A program made the translations under genes and the position numbers. 64,000 bases of DNA from assembly GCF_008065375.1 (NCBI RefSeq), contig NZ_VJYI01000026.1, forward strand, positions 62,001 through 126,000. Reading direction: 5' to 3'. This document shows, piece by piece, positions 8,434 through 16,146 of the stretch (within the stretch, counting starts at the first letter, position 1; each line of letters begins with the position of its first letter). The stretch comes from Nonomuraea sp. SYSU D8015. Its GTDB lineage: Bacteria; Actinomycetota; Actinomycetes; Streptosporangiales; Streptosporangiaceae. Below the pieces are notes generated by a model. That model searched no databases and was not told the origin of the DNA. It saw only the letters and a list, made by a program, of their open reading frames with translations.

Positions 8434-9996
8434 TTGGTGGCCGAGGTGTTGGCCCTGTTGGCTGAGGACCCCAGGGCGATCGGTCCCTACCGTCTGGAGG
8501 GGCGGCTGGGGGTGGGCGGGCAGGGCACGGTCTACGCAGGGCGAGGCGGCGACGGCGGGCAAGTGGCGGTCAAGCTGCTGCACCCGCACCTGATGGCCGA
8601 CCACCGGGGGCGGCAACGCTTCCTGCGCGAGGTGGAGACCGCCAAGCGGGTGGCGCCCTTCTGCACGGCCCAGGTGCTCGACTTCGGCTTCGACGGGAGC
8701 AGGCCGTACATCGTCAGCGAGTTCGTCGACGGACCGTCGCTGCAGACCGCCGTGGAGGACAACGGGACGCGCGGGGCGGCCGCTTTGCAGCGACTGGCGA
8801 TCAACACCGCGACCGCCCTGGCCGCCATCCACGAGGCGGGGGTGGTGCACCGCGACTTCAAGCCCGGCAACGTGCTGCTCGGGCCCGACGGGCCGGTCGT
8901 CATAGACTTCGGCATCGCCCGGGCACTTGACCTCAGCCAGTCCGTCGTCAGCAGCCAGCCCATCGGCAGCCCCGCCTACATGGCGCCCGAGCAGATCGCC
9001 GGCGGCGACGTCGGGCCTGCGAGCGACCTGTTCGCCTGGGGCGCGACCATGGTCTACGCGGCCACCGGGCAGCGTGCCTTCGTCGGCGAATCGATCCCCG
9101 GCATCCTGCACGCGATCCTGCAGGGCAAGCCGGACCTCGGCGGGCTGGAGGGACCGCTGCGGGCGCTGCTGGAGGAGTGCCTGGCCAAGGACCCGGCCGA
9201 GCGACCCACCGCCGCCCAGGTGATCGAGCGCCTGCGCGCTCTTCCTTCCCCTGCTTGGCAGGGCGTTCCGATCGCCCGGCCGGGATGCCTCGCCGTCCCG
9301 GATGCGCCCGGAGTTCCGGCCGCCTCCGGTGCCCCGACCGCTCCAGGGGCGGCCGTCTCGGCCGGCCCTGCCGTACCAGCTCAGAAAACCGGCGGTCGGC
9401 GGCGCGGCCTGATCATGGGTACGACCAGCGCGGCGGCGATGCTCGCCACCGTGGTGACCGGCTACTTCGCCTTCGCGCCCAGCGCTTCCGGCAACCAAGC
9501 GGTGGGGGTGATCACGGTGGTGTCGTTACCAGTGGCTTCGCCTTCCACCAGCGTGCCTGAGACGCCGGCCGCGCATGGCACGCCCACTCCAGAGGCGATC
9601 AGGCAGGAGGCCGAGGCCATACCCAACACGAGCGTCATCCCCCAGGGCACGCCGAGCCAGACCCGCAAGCCGCCGCGCACCAAAACCCCGGTTGAGATCA
9701 CCACAGGCACGCCCGACATGAAGCCGACCCGCAAGCCCACGACCAAGACCGCGCCGCCCCCGAGCGACGAGCCGGCCCCTCCTTCCCTAGGCACGGTCAC
9801 CTTCGACGACGCCCACGACTACTGCAGGGCGCTGGGGCAGAATATGGCCGGCGGCAGCTGGGACAACCTGTGGTGCCTGGGCGGCGCGAAGATCACCGCA
9901 ACGACGGTTTGCCAGTGGAAATACCAAGGCCGCAACGCGGTCGCCGAGCAGCCTCCGAACGCGTTCTCGCCCGAGGCGACCTGCCGGTTGTCATGA
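8434..9996 (+). CDS. Membrane-anchored Ser/Thr protein kinase (PASTA-less Hanks type)
   Basis: About 520 residues. The kinase domain (residues ~17-270) has the glycine loop RLGVGGQGTVYAG, the VAIK-type lysine (VAVKLLH), the catalytic loop HRDFKPGNVLL, the DFGIA Mg-binding motif and the activation-segment end GSPAYMAPEQ. A proline/alanine-rich linker leads to one transmembrane helix near residue 330 (RGLIMGTTSAAAMLATVVTG). The outer tail is Thr/Pro-rich and ends in a small four-cysteine region, a likely sensor. GGAGG at 8428-8432 fits GTG at 8437 better than TTG at 8434; GTG at 8446 is also possible. It stands alone and its partner substrates are unknown. Confidence 0.9.
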   Translation: MVAEVLALLAEDPRAIGPYRLEGRLGVGGQGTVYAGRGGDGGQVAVKLLHPHLMADHRGRQRFLREVETAKRVAPFCTAQVLDFGFDGSRPYIVSEFVDGPSLQTAVEDNGTRGAAALQRLAINTATALAAIHEAGVVHRDFKPGNVLLGPDGPVVIDFGIARALDLSQSVVSSQPIGSPAYMAPEQIAGGDVGPASDLFAWGATMVYAATGQRAFVGESIPGILHAILQGKPDLGGLEGPLRALLEECLAKDPAERPTAAQVIERLRALPSPAWQGVPIARPGCLAVPDAPGVPAASGAPTAPGAAVSAGPAVPAQKTGGRRRGLIMGTTSAAAMLATVVTGYFAFAPSASGNQAVGVITVVSLPVASPSTSVPETPAAHGTPTPEAIRQEAEAIPNTSVIPQGTPSQTRKPPRTKTPVEITTGTPDMKPTRKPTTKTAPPPSDEPAPPSLGTVTFDDAHDYCRALGQNMAGGSWDNLWCLGGAKITATTVCQWKYQGRNAVAEQPPNAFSPEATCRLS

Positions 9997-10203
9997 GGGC
10001 AACTGATAGCGGGGCATACGCCGTCGGCAACGGAGCGGCGTGCTGATCAACGCGAGCGGGGGGCGCCGGCGTGGTCGTCCATCGGGGTGCCGTGGGCATA
10101 GGCCGGGCGGCTGTCGGCTCGTGGCGCTGAGGCCGGCGCACCGTCGGGTGCTCATGCGGAAACACCGTTAGCGTTTCGGGCGTCGGGTCGCGATGATGGG
10201 CGA

Positions 10204-13089
10204 ATGGCGAGCCAGGAAGTGCGGTTTGCGGTCTTCGGCGGCGTCCGGGTATGGCGGGCGGAGACGGAGCTGGCAGTGGGGCCGCCGCAGCAGCGGGCGC
10301 TGCTGGGCTTGCTGCTGGTGGCCGCGGGCCGCCCGGTCGGTGTGGCGGAGATCGTGGACACCCTGTGGGGTGAGGATCCGTCGCCGAGCGCGGTGAACCT
10401 GGTGCATCGCTATGTGGGCGCGTTACGGCGGGTGCTGGAGCCGGACCTGACGCTCCGTTCGAGCGGGCGCTGGCTGCTGCGGGTCGGGGAGGCGTACCGG
10501 ATCGCGGCCGATGCCACCAGCCTGGATCTGCTGACGTTCCGTGATCTGGTGGCCAAGGCGCGGGCGGAGCAGTCGGCGCAGGCCGTGGAGTCGTGGGTGC
10601 GGGCCCTCGAGATCGCTGACGGCGTGGTGGCCGCCGGGGTCCCGGTGTTGCGTGAGCATCCCGCGGCTGTCGCGGTCGCGCGAGAGGTCGTGGACGCGGC
10701 GGTGGAGGCGGCTTCGGTCGCCTTGCGCCATGGTGCCGGTGCGCTCGCCGTACCGGCCTTGCAGCGGATAGCCGCCACTCACCCGCTCGATGAGCCGCTC
10801 CAGGCGGCGGCGATGCGGCTGCTGGCGGCGGTGGGCCGCCACGTGGAAGCGCTGGCCCTCTACACCGGTGTTCGTGAGCGGCTGGCGCGGCAATTGGGCA
10901 TCCACCCCAGCCCGGTGCTGCAGGACGCCCATCACGACGTGCTGCGGGCCGAAACCGTCACCGCCGTCCCAGAGACGGAGCCGGTGCCGGCGTTGCCGAG
11001 GCCTGCGCAGGTGCCGGCCGCGACGGCCGTGTTCGCCGGCCGCGCAGCGGAGGTGGACACCGTGGCCGGCCACCTGGAGAGCGCCGAAGACCATGTCGCG
11101 ATCATGGTGATCGGCGGCATGGGCGGCTCCGGGAAGACGACGCTGGCGATCCAATGCGCTCACCAGGTCGCCGACCGGTTCCCGGATGGCCAGCTGTATG
11201 TGAACCTGCGCGGCTTCGACCCTGACGGGCGGATCGTGGCGGCTCGCGACGCGCTCGGCGGGTTCCTGGAAGCACTCGGCGCCAGCCCGGCTCACCTGCC
11301 CGACGGTCTCGAGGAGCGGGCGGCGCGGTTCCGGAGCATGCTGGCCGGCCGCCGGATGCTGCTGGTCCTGGACAACGCTCGCGACACCGGGCAGGTCGAG
11401 CCGTTGCTGCCGGGCACACCGGGCTGCGGGGTGATCGTGACGAGCCGCAACCGGCTCACCGGGCTGACCGCCCGGCACGGCGCCCTCCCGGTCCGGCTCG
11501 GGCCGATGCCGGGCGAGCAGGCCCGCCAGCTGCTCGGGCGTCGCCTGGGCAGGGACCGGGTGGAGGAGGATGCCGAGGCGACCGGGCGGATCATCGAGCA
11601 CTGCGCGGGCCTCCCGCTGGCACTGGCGCTCGTGGCCGCCCGGGCCGCGCACAATTCCTTCGATCTGGCGACCCTCGCCGAGCAGCTCGCCCGCACCACG
11701 TCGGCTCTGGACGCGTTCACCGTCGATGAGGACACCGTGGATCTGCGCGCGGTGTTCTCCTGGTCGTATCACACGTTGCCGGAAGCAGCGGCCACGTTGT
11801 TCCGGCAGCTCGCCGCACATCCGGGCCCCGACATCTCCCTCCCTGCCGCGATCAGCCTCACCGGACTCCCCGAGCGTGCGGCACGGCAGGCGCTGGCCGT
11901 CCTGTGCGCCGCCAACCTGCTGGAAGAACCCGTCCCCGGCCGGTACGCGTTGCACGACCTGTTACGCGCCTACGCTCAGGAGCTGTCCTCCGCCGCCGAG
12001 CAGCGGACCGCGCTGGAGCGGCTGGTCCAGCACTACACGCACTCGGTCCGCAACGCCTACCTGATCTACGGCCGTCCCCCGGTCGGCGAGCCGGCACCCC
12101 CCGGGCCGGGCATCATCGCCGAACGCCCTGCCGACGTCACCGCCGCCAACGACTGGTACCAGCACGAACGCGCGGTGCTGCACAACGTCGTCAAGGCCGC
12201 CGACAGCGCCCGGCTCGACGCCGCCGTCGTCCACCTCGTCCTCGACTGGCGGCCGATGAGCCAGGCCATGGACACCCTGGCGGACGCCGATCCCTACATC
12301 CGCCTCTGTCTGGAGGCCGCCCAGCGCGTCGGAGAGCTGCCCATGCTGGCCGAAGCCCACCGTGCTGTCGGCACCAGCGACTCCCTGCGCAATGACCACG
12401 ACAGCGCCCAGCGACACCTGTCCCGGGCGCTTGAGCTCTTTCAGGAAATCGGCGACACGGTCGGTGAAGCCCACTCCCTTCGCAACCTCTCCCAGTCGCA
12501 CAACTACCAGGACGACCTGGAAACCGCGATTGAGATCGGGCGTCGCGCGGTCGAGGCCGCCCGCCGTTCGGGTGACCGGCCCACTCTGGTGGTCTGCCTC
12601 GCCGACCTCGCCACCTTGCTGGACCACCTGCTCCTGTTCGAGGAGACCCTCGCTGTCGTCGCCGAGGCTCAGCAGATCGCGCAAGAGGCACAGATCGCCT
12701 ACGCGGTCCCGTGGCTGCTGGCGTGCGCCGGACAGGCCCACCTGGCCCTCGGCCACGCCAAGCCGGCGGCGGATCACCTGCGCCAAGCCGTGGACCTCGT
12801 CACCGCTCAGCAGAATCTGGCCTTCAAGGTCCCCTTTCTGGCTTTGTACGGCGACGCGGTCTGGGACACCGGTGAGCACGACACGGCCCGCGAGATCTGG
12901 GCACAGTACTGGAGCCTGTCGGAGACCGGCGAGGCCGAGCAGGGGTTGGCAGGCACGCACTTCAGCGACACCATGCGCGAACGGGACGCCGCCAGACACC
13001 GGTTGGCCGCGCTCGACCCCGTTCCCGAGCCACCGCCGACGATGCGGGAAGTGATGCTGGCGCTCTCCCACGCCCGACGCCGACGCTGA
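10204..13089 (+). CDS. AfsR/SARP-family transcriptional regulator with NB-ARC and TPR domains
   Basis: 961 residues. The first ~95 residues are an OmpR-like winged helix (VGPPQQRALLGLLLVAAGRP), followed by a bacterial transcriptional activator domain to about 250 (GRHVEALALYTGVRERLARQ). A STAND-type NB-ARC ATPase follows, with Walker A GGMGGSGKTTL near residue 305 and Walker B RMLLVLDNA near 390. The rest is a TPR-like helical array (for example AHRAVGTSDSLRNDHDSAQR). SARPs activate secondary-metabolite genes by binding direct repeats near the -35 box. Nothing nearby is an obvious biosynthetic target except, possibly, the TOMM locus 4 kb away. The ATG follows GATGGGCGA with a modest ribosome-binding site. 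Confidence 0.92.
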   Translation: MASQEVRFAVFGGVRVWRAETELAVGPPQQRALLGLLLVAAGRPVGVAEIVDTLWGEDPSPSAVNLVHRYVGALRRVLEPDLTLRSSGRWLLRVGEAYRIAADATSLDLLTFRDLVAKARAEQSAQAVESWVRALEIADGVVAAGVPVLREHPAAVAVAREVVDAAVEAASVALRHGAGALAVPALQRIAATHPLDEPLQAAAMRLLAAVGRHVEALALYTGVRERLARQLGIHPSPVLQDAHHDVLRAETVTAVPETEPVPALPRPAQVPAATAVFAGRAAEVDTVAGHLESAEDHVAIMVIGGMGGSGKTTLAIQCAHQVADRFPDGQLYVNLRGFDPDGRIVAARDALGGFLEALGASPAHLPDGLEERAARFRSMLAGRRMLLVLDNARDTGQVEPLLPGTPGCGVIVTSRNRLTGLTARHGALPVRLGPMPGEQARQLLGRRLGRDRVEEDAEATGRIIEHCAGLPLALALVAARAAHNSFDLATLAEQLARTTSALDAFTVDEDTVDLRAVFSWSYHTLPEAAATLFRQLAAHPGPDISLPAAISLTGLPERAARQALAVLCAANLLEEPVPGRYALHDLLRAYAQELSSAAEQRTALERLVQHYTHSVRNAYLIYGRPPVGEPAPPGPGIIAERPADVTAANDWYQHERAVLHNVVKAADSARLDAAVVHLVLDWRPMSQAMDTLADADPYIRLCLEAAQRVGELPMLAEAHRAVGTSDSLRNDHDSAQRHLSRALELFQEIGDTVGEAHSLRNLSQSHNYQDDLETAIEIGRRAVEAARRSGDRPTLVVCLADLATLLDHLLLFEETLAVVAEAQQIAQEAQIAYAVPWLLACAGQAHLALGHAKPAADHLRQAVDLVTAQQNLAFKVPFLALYGDAVWDTGEHDTAREIWAQYWSLSETGEAEQGLAGTHFSDTMRERDAARHRLAALDPVPEPPPTMREVMLALSHARRRR

Positions 13090-13127
13090 TCGGGCCGGTC
13101 ACTCGATGGTCACTGGCCGTCCTTAGC

Positions 13128-14450
13128 GTGAAGGCCGTGACCGCCGTACCTACGAGGGTTATGACCGCCAAGCGTCTTACCAAGGTCGCCGTGATCGGCA
13201 GCGTGATCGAGTTCTACGACTTCACGCTCTTCGGCCTCGCGGCCGCGCTGACTTTCACCACCCACTTCTTCCCCGCGGACAGCCCTGTCGCCGGGACGCT
13301 GGGGGCCTTGGCGACCTTCGCCGTCGGGTTCGTCGCCCGGCCTGTCGGCGGGTTCGTGCTGAGCCATTACGGCGACCGGGTCGGCCGCAGGCGCATGTTG
13401 GTCATCACGTTGCTGCTGATGGGCTGCTCGACCGCGGCCATCGGCCTGCTGCCCACCTATGAGTCGGTGGGTCTGCTGGCTCCGGCGCTGCTCGTTCTGC
13501 TCCGGGTCGTGCAGGGATTCGGGGCCGGGGCGGAATACGTCGGCGCGCTGGTGCTGGTGGCCGAGTCGAGCGACTCCCCGAGGCGAGGACTGTGGGCCGC
13601 GCTGCCGGGGGCGGGCATCTACGCCGGCGCCCTGCTGGCCACGCTGGTGTTCACCGCCGCTTCGGCGCTGCCGGGGTTCGAGAGCTGGGGGTGGCGGGTG
13701 CCGTTCCTGCTCGGCCTCGTCGGCGCCGGGGTCGGCCTGTATCTCAGGCTCGGCACGGCGGAGTCCGCGGTGTTCGAGCAGCAGCGGGCGAGGGGCGTCG
13801 CCCGCTTCCCGATGCTGGAGGTCATCAGGAGGCAGCCGAAGAACCTGCTGATCGCCTTCGCGGCCAACGCGCCCGTGGGCCCCATCAGCTACATCATCCA
13901 GATTTTCGTGCTCTCGTACGTGACCAGGAACCTCGGCCTGCCGGCCATGGTCGGCCTGGTCGCGAACGTGGTCGCCACGGCTGTGGCGGTCGTCGCCGCA
14001 CCGGTGGCCGGGATGCTGACGGACCGCGTCGGCAGGCGCCCTGTCTGGCTCGGCGGCGCGGCCTTCATGGCGATCTTCGCGTTTCCCCTGTTCTGGCTGA
14101 TCGAGACCCGGGTGCCGATCCTGGTGATCCTCGCCGTCACGCTCGGGCAGGGCGTCGGTGTCGCCTGCATCCTCGGCGCCCAGGCGTCGCTGTACACCGA
14201 ACTGTTCCACACGCGCCATCGCTACAGCGGCATCGTCATCGCGCGGGAGTGGACGGCGGCGCTGACCAGCGGGCCCGCACCCCTGGTCGCCACCGCCCTG
14301 CTCGCCGCGGCCGGCGGGGCGACCTGGCCGATCGCGCTGCTCCTGATGGGCTGCGCGGCCGTCTCCTTCGTGGCGATCCTCTTCGCGCCCGAGACCCGCC
14401 GGACCAGCCTGATCGAACCCGTGGAGGAGCCCGAGCTCATCTCCCGGTGA
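13128..14450 (+). CDS. MFS transporter of the metabolite:H+ symporter (MHS) type
   Basis: 440 residues with about 12 hydrophobic helices. Family motifs are visible: GSVIEFYDFTLFGLAAAL in the first helix, the loop motif HYGDRVGRRRML between helices 2 and 3 and a second copy TDRVGRRPVWL in the C-terminal half, and RVVQGFGAGAEYVGA. These mark the shikimate/proline/alpha-ketoglutarate proton symporter group rather than drug exporters. The start is GTG at 13128; no strong ribosome-binding site is visible. It lies 55 bases before an alpha/beta hydrolase, and the two may act on the same compound, which is inference. The substrate cannot be told from sequence. Confidence 0.88.
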   Translation: MKAVTAVPTRVMTAKRLTKVAVIGSVIEFYDFTLFGLAAALTFTTHFFPADSPVAGTLGALATFAVGFVARPVGGFVLSHYGDRVGRRRMLVITLLLMGCSTAAIGLLPTYESVGLLAPALLVLLRVVQGFGAGAEYVGALVLVAESSDSPRRGLWAALPGAGIYAGALLATLVFTAASALPGFESWGWRVPFLLGLVGAGVGLYLRLGTAESAVFEQQRARGVARFPMLEVIRRQPKNLLIAFAANAPVGPISYIIQIFVLSYVTRNLGLPAMVGLVANVVATAVAVVAAPVAGMLTDRVGRRPVWLGGAAFMAIFAFPLFWLIETRVPILVILAVTLGQGVGVACILGAQASLYTELFHTRHRYSGIVIAREWTAALTSGPAPLVATALLAAAGGATWPIALLLMGCAAVSFVAILFAPETRRTSLIEPVEEPELISR

Positions 14451-14454
14451 CCAG

Positions 14455-14475
14455 TTGGTACGTTCACCCGATGCC
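14455..14475 (+). promoter_or_regulatory. Shared 21-bp upstream motif, copy 1
   Basis: TTGGTACGTTC, four variable bases, then GATGCC, 30 bases before the start of the Cys-type alpha/beta hydrolase. Near-identical copies lie at 19756-19776 and 20862-20882, each upstream of another alpha/beta hydrolase. About 16 of 21 positions are identical in all three. It is probably a binding site for a shared regulator or a special promoter. Confidence 0.65.
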
Positions 14476-14505
14476 CTCCGCCGCGCTCCGGGGTTGGCTT
14501 GATTC

Positions 14506-15198
14506 ATGCACCAGCCCAGGATCGTCCTCGTTCACGGCGCGTTCACCGACCCCTCGTCGTGGGCGGGCGTGATCGAGGACCTGCACGCCGACGGGCTGGG
14601 GGCCGAAGCCGTGGCCAACCCCCTGCGCGGGCTGGCCATCGACGCGGCCCATGTCACCGGCGCGATCAGGCGGATCACTGATCCGGTCGTCCTCGTCGGG
14701 CACTGTTACGGCGGCGCGGTGATCACCAATGTCGCGACCGACAACGTCGTCGCGCTCGTCTACGTCGCCGGCTTCGGCCTCGACTGGAACGAGAGCGTCG
14801 TCCACGTCTACCGGCGTTTCGCCCCCACGCTCATCGCGGATGCGATCGTCGGCCGTTCCGACGCCGAGCTCGCCGTACGTTGCGATCGCTTTCGCGACGT
14901 GCTGGCGGGCGACCTGCCGGCCCGGCGCACCGCCGTCCTGGCGGCCGCTCAGCGCCCCATCGCCCGATCCGCGCTGACGGCCGGATCCGCCGCGCCGGCC
15001 TGGGCCAAGCTGCCCAGCTGGTACGTGATCGCCACGAGCGACCGCGCCCTGAACGCGCATGCCCAGCGTTTCATGGCGCAACGCATGGCAGCCCACGAGC
15101 TGCATCTGAATGGCTCCCACCTGATCCACATATCCCAGCCCCGTGCCGTTGCCGGAATGATCCGTGCCGCGGCCGGCCGACAGGAGAAAACATCATGA
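14506..15198 (+). CDS. Alpha/beta hydrolase with cysteine at the nucleophile position
   Basis: 230 residues of the small alpha/beta hydrolase group related to plant methyl-ester esterases. The start shows VLVHGAFTDPSSWAGVIEDL (oxyanion loop) and the nucleophile elbow reads VGHCYGGAVITN near residue 68, with Cys where Ser is usual (codon TGT). The histidine is near the end in NGSHLIHISQP. Its close relative at 20939-21565 keeps Ser. Cys nucleophiles occur naturally in dienelactone hydrolases, so the protein could still be active with altered chemistry. No good ribosome-binding site precedes the ATG at 14506. Its stop overlaps the next hydrolase gene (ATGA). Confidence 0.85.
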   Translation: MHQPRIVLVHGAFTDPSSWAGVIEDLHADGLGAEAVANPLRGLAIDAAHVTGAIRRITDPVVLVGHCYGGAVITNVATDNVVALVYVAGFGLDWNESVVHVYRRFAPTLIADAIVGRSDAELAVRCDRFRDVLAGDLPARRTAVLAAAQRPIARSALTAGSAAPAWAKLPSWYVIATSDRALNAHAQRFMAQRMAAHELHLNGSHLIHISQPRAVAGMIRAAAGRQEKTS

Positions 15199-16103
15199 AC
15201 AAGCCGGTTCTTGAAGCAGCCGCGCAGGCGTTCGCCGACGCGACCGCCAACCCGCCCTACCTGTACGAGCTGCCGCCCGACGAGGGCCGCAAGGCGGTCG
15301 ACGAGGCCCAGTCGCCGGAGATCGACGTCCCGGGCACGACCCGCGAGACCGTCGGGAACCTCACCCTGTTCCGCCCGCAGGACGCCGAGGGCCCGCTGCC
15401 GGTGATCCTCTACATCCACGGCGCGGGCTGGGTCTTCGGCAACGACCACACCCATGGCCGCCTGGCCCGCGAGCTGGCGCTGGGCGCGCGGGCGGCTGTG
15501 GTGTTCGTCAACTACAGCCTCTCCCCCGAGGCCCGCTACCCGGTGGCCAACCAGCAGAACCGCGCCGCCCTGGAATGGGTGCTGGAGCAGGGCGCCACCT
15601 TCGGCCTCGACCCGTCGCGGATCGCGGTGGCCGGCGACTCGGTCGGCGGCAACATGGCCGCCGCGCTCACCCTGGTCGCCCGCGAGCACTTCAAGGGCCA
15701 GGTGCTGTTCTACCCGGTCACCGACGCGAACTTCGACACCGGCTCCTACCACGAGTTCGCCGAAGGCTACTTCCTGCGCCGTGACGGCATGCAGTGGTTC
15801 TGGGACCAGTACACCACCAGCGAGGCCGAGCGGAACGAGCCCACCGCCTCCCCGCTGCGCGCCCCGCTGGACCAGCTCGAGGGCCTGCCCCCGGCGCTGG
15901 TCATCACCGCCGAGGCCGACGTCCTGCGCGACGAGGGCGAAGCCTACGCGAACAGGCTGCGCGAGGCGGGCGTGCCGGTGACAGCGGTCCGCTACCAGGG
16001 CATCATCCACGACTTCGTGATGCTCAACGCCCTGCGCGGCACCCACGCCGCCGAAGCCGCCATCAACCAGGCCAGTGCCTTCCTGGCCACCGTGCTCAAG
16101 TAG
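15195..16103 (+). CDS. Alpha/beta hydrolase of the hormone-sensitive lipase (HSL) family
   Basis: 302 residues. The family's oxyanion motif appears as YIHGAGWVFGN (near residue 76), the nucleophile elbow as VAGDSVGGNMAAAL, the acid in ITAEADVLRDEGEAYANRLR and the histidine in GIIHDFVMLNAL, so the catalytic triad is complete. HSL enzymes cleave short acyl esters. The ATG overlaps the stop of the previous hydrolase, and GGAGAAAA upstream serves as ribosome-binding site. The pair 14506-16103 is one operon ending at a strong hairpin shared with the convergent LuxR gene. The natural substrate is unknown. Confidence 0.9.
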   Translation: MNKPVLEAAAQAFADATANPPYLYELPPDEGRKAVDEAQSPEIDVPGTTRETVGNLTLFRPQDAEGPLPVILYIHGAGWVFGNDHTHGRLARELALGARAAVVFVNYSLSPEARYPVANQQNRAALEWVLEQGATFGLDPSRIAVAGDSVGGNMAAALTLVAREHFKGQVLFYPVTDANFDTGSYHEFAEGYFLRRDGMQWFWDQYTTSEAERNEPTASPLRAPLDQLEGLPPALVITAEADVLRDEGEAYANRLREAGVPVTAVRYQGIIHDFVMLNALRGTHAAEAAINQASAFLATVLK

Positions 16104-16117
16104 GGGCCCGAGCACGT

Positions 16118-16146
16118 CCGCGTGAGGCCTGACCGGCCTCACGCGG
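16118..16146. terminator. Bidirectional hairpin terminator between convergent genes
   Basis: Perfect 12-bp inverted repeat: arm CCGCGTGAGGCC at 16118-16129, five-base loop, arm GGCCTCACGCGG at 16135-16146. It fills the gap between the HSL hydrolase (ends 16103) and the convergent LuxR gene, whose stop codon begins at 16149 and abuts the arm. There is no clear T-run, as is common in actinomycetes. Confidence 0.75.

Noticed and set aside
10423..14507. Very long minus-strand frames opposite the SARP and MFS genes (for example 10423-11955 and 13110-14507)
   Set aside because: They are antisense shadows of high-GC genes: Arg/Gly/His-rich with no domains, while the plus strand has complete recognised proteins.
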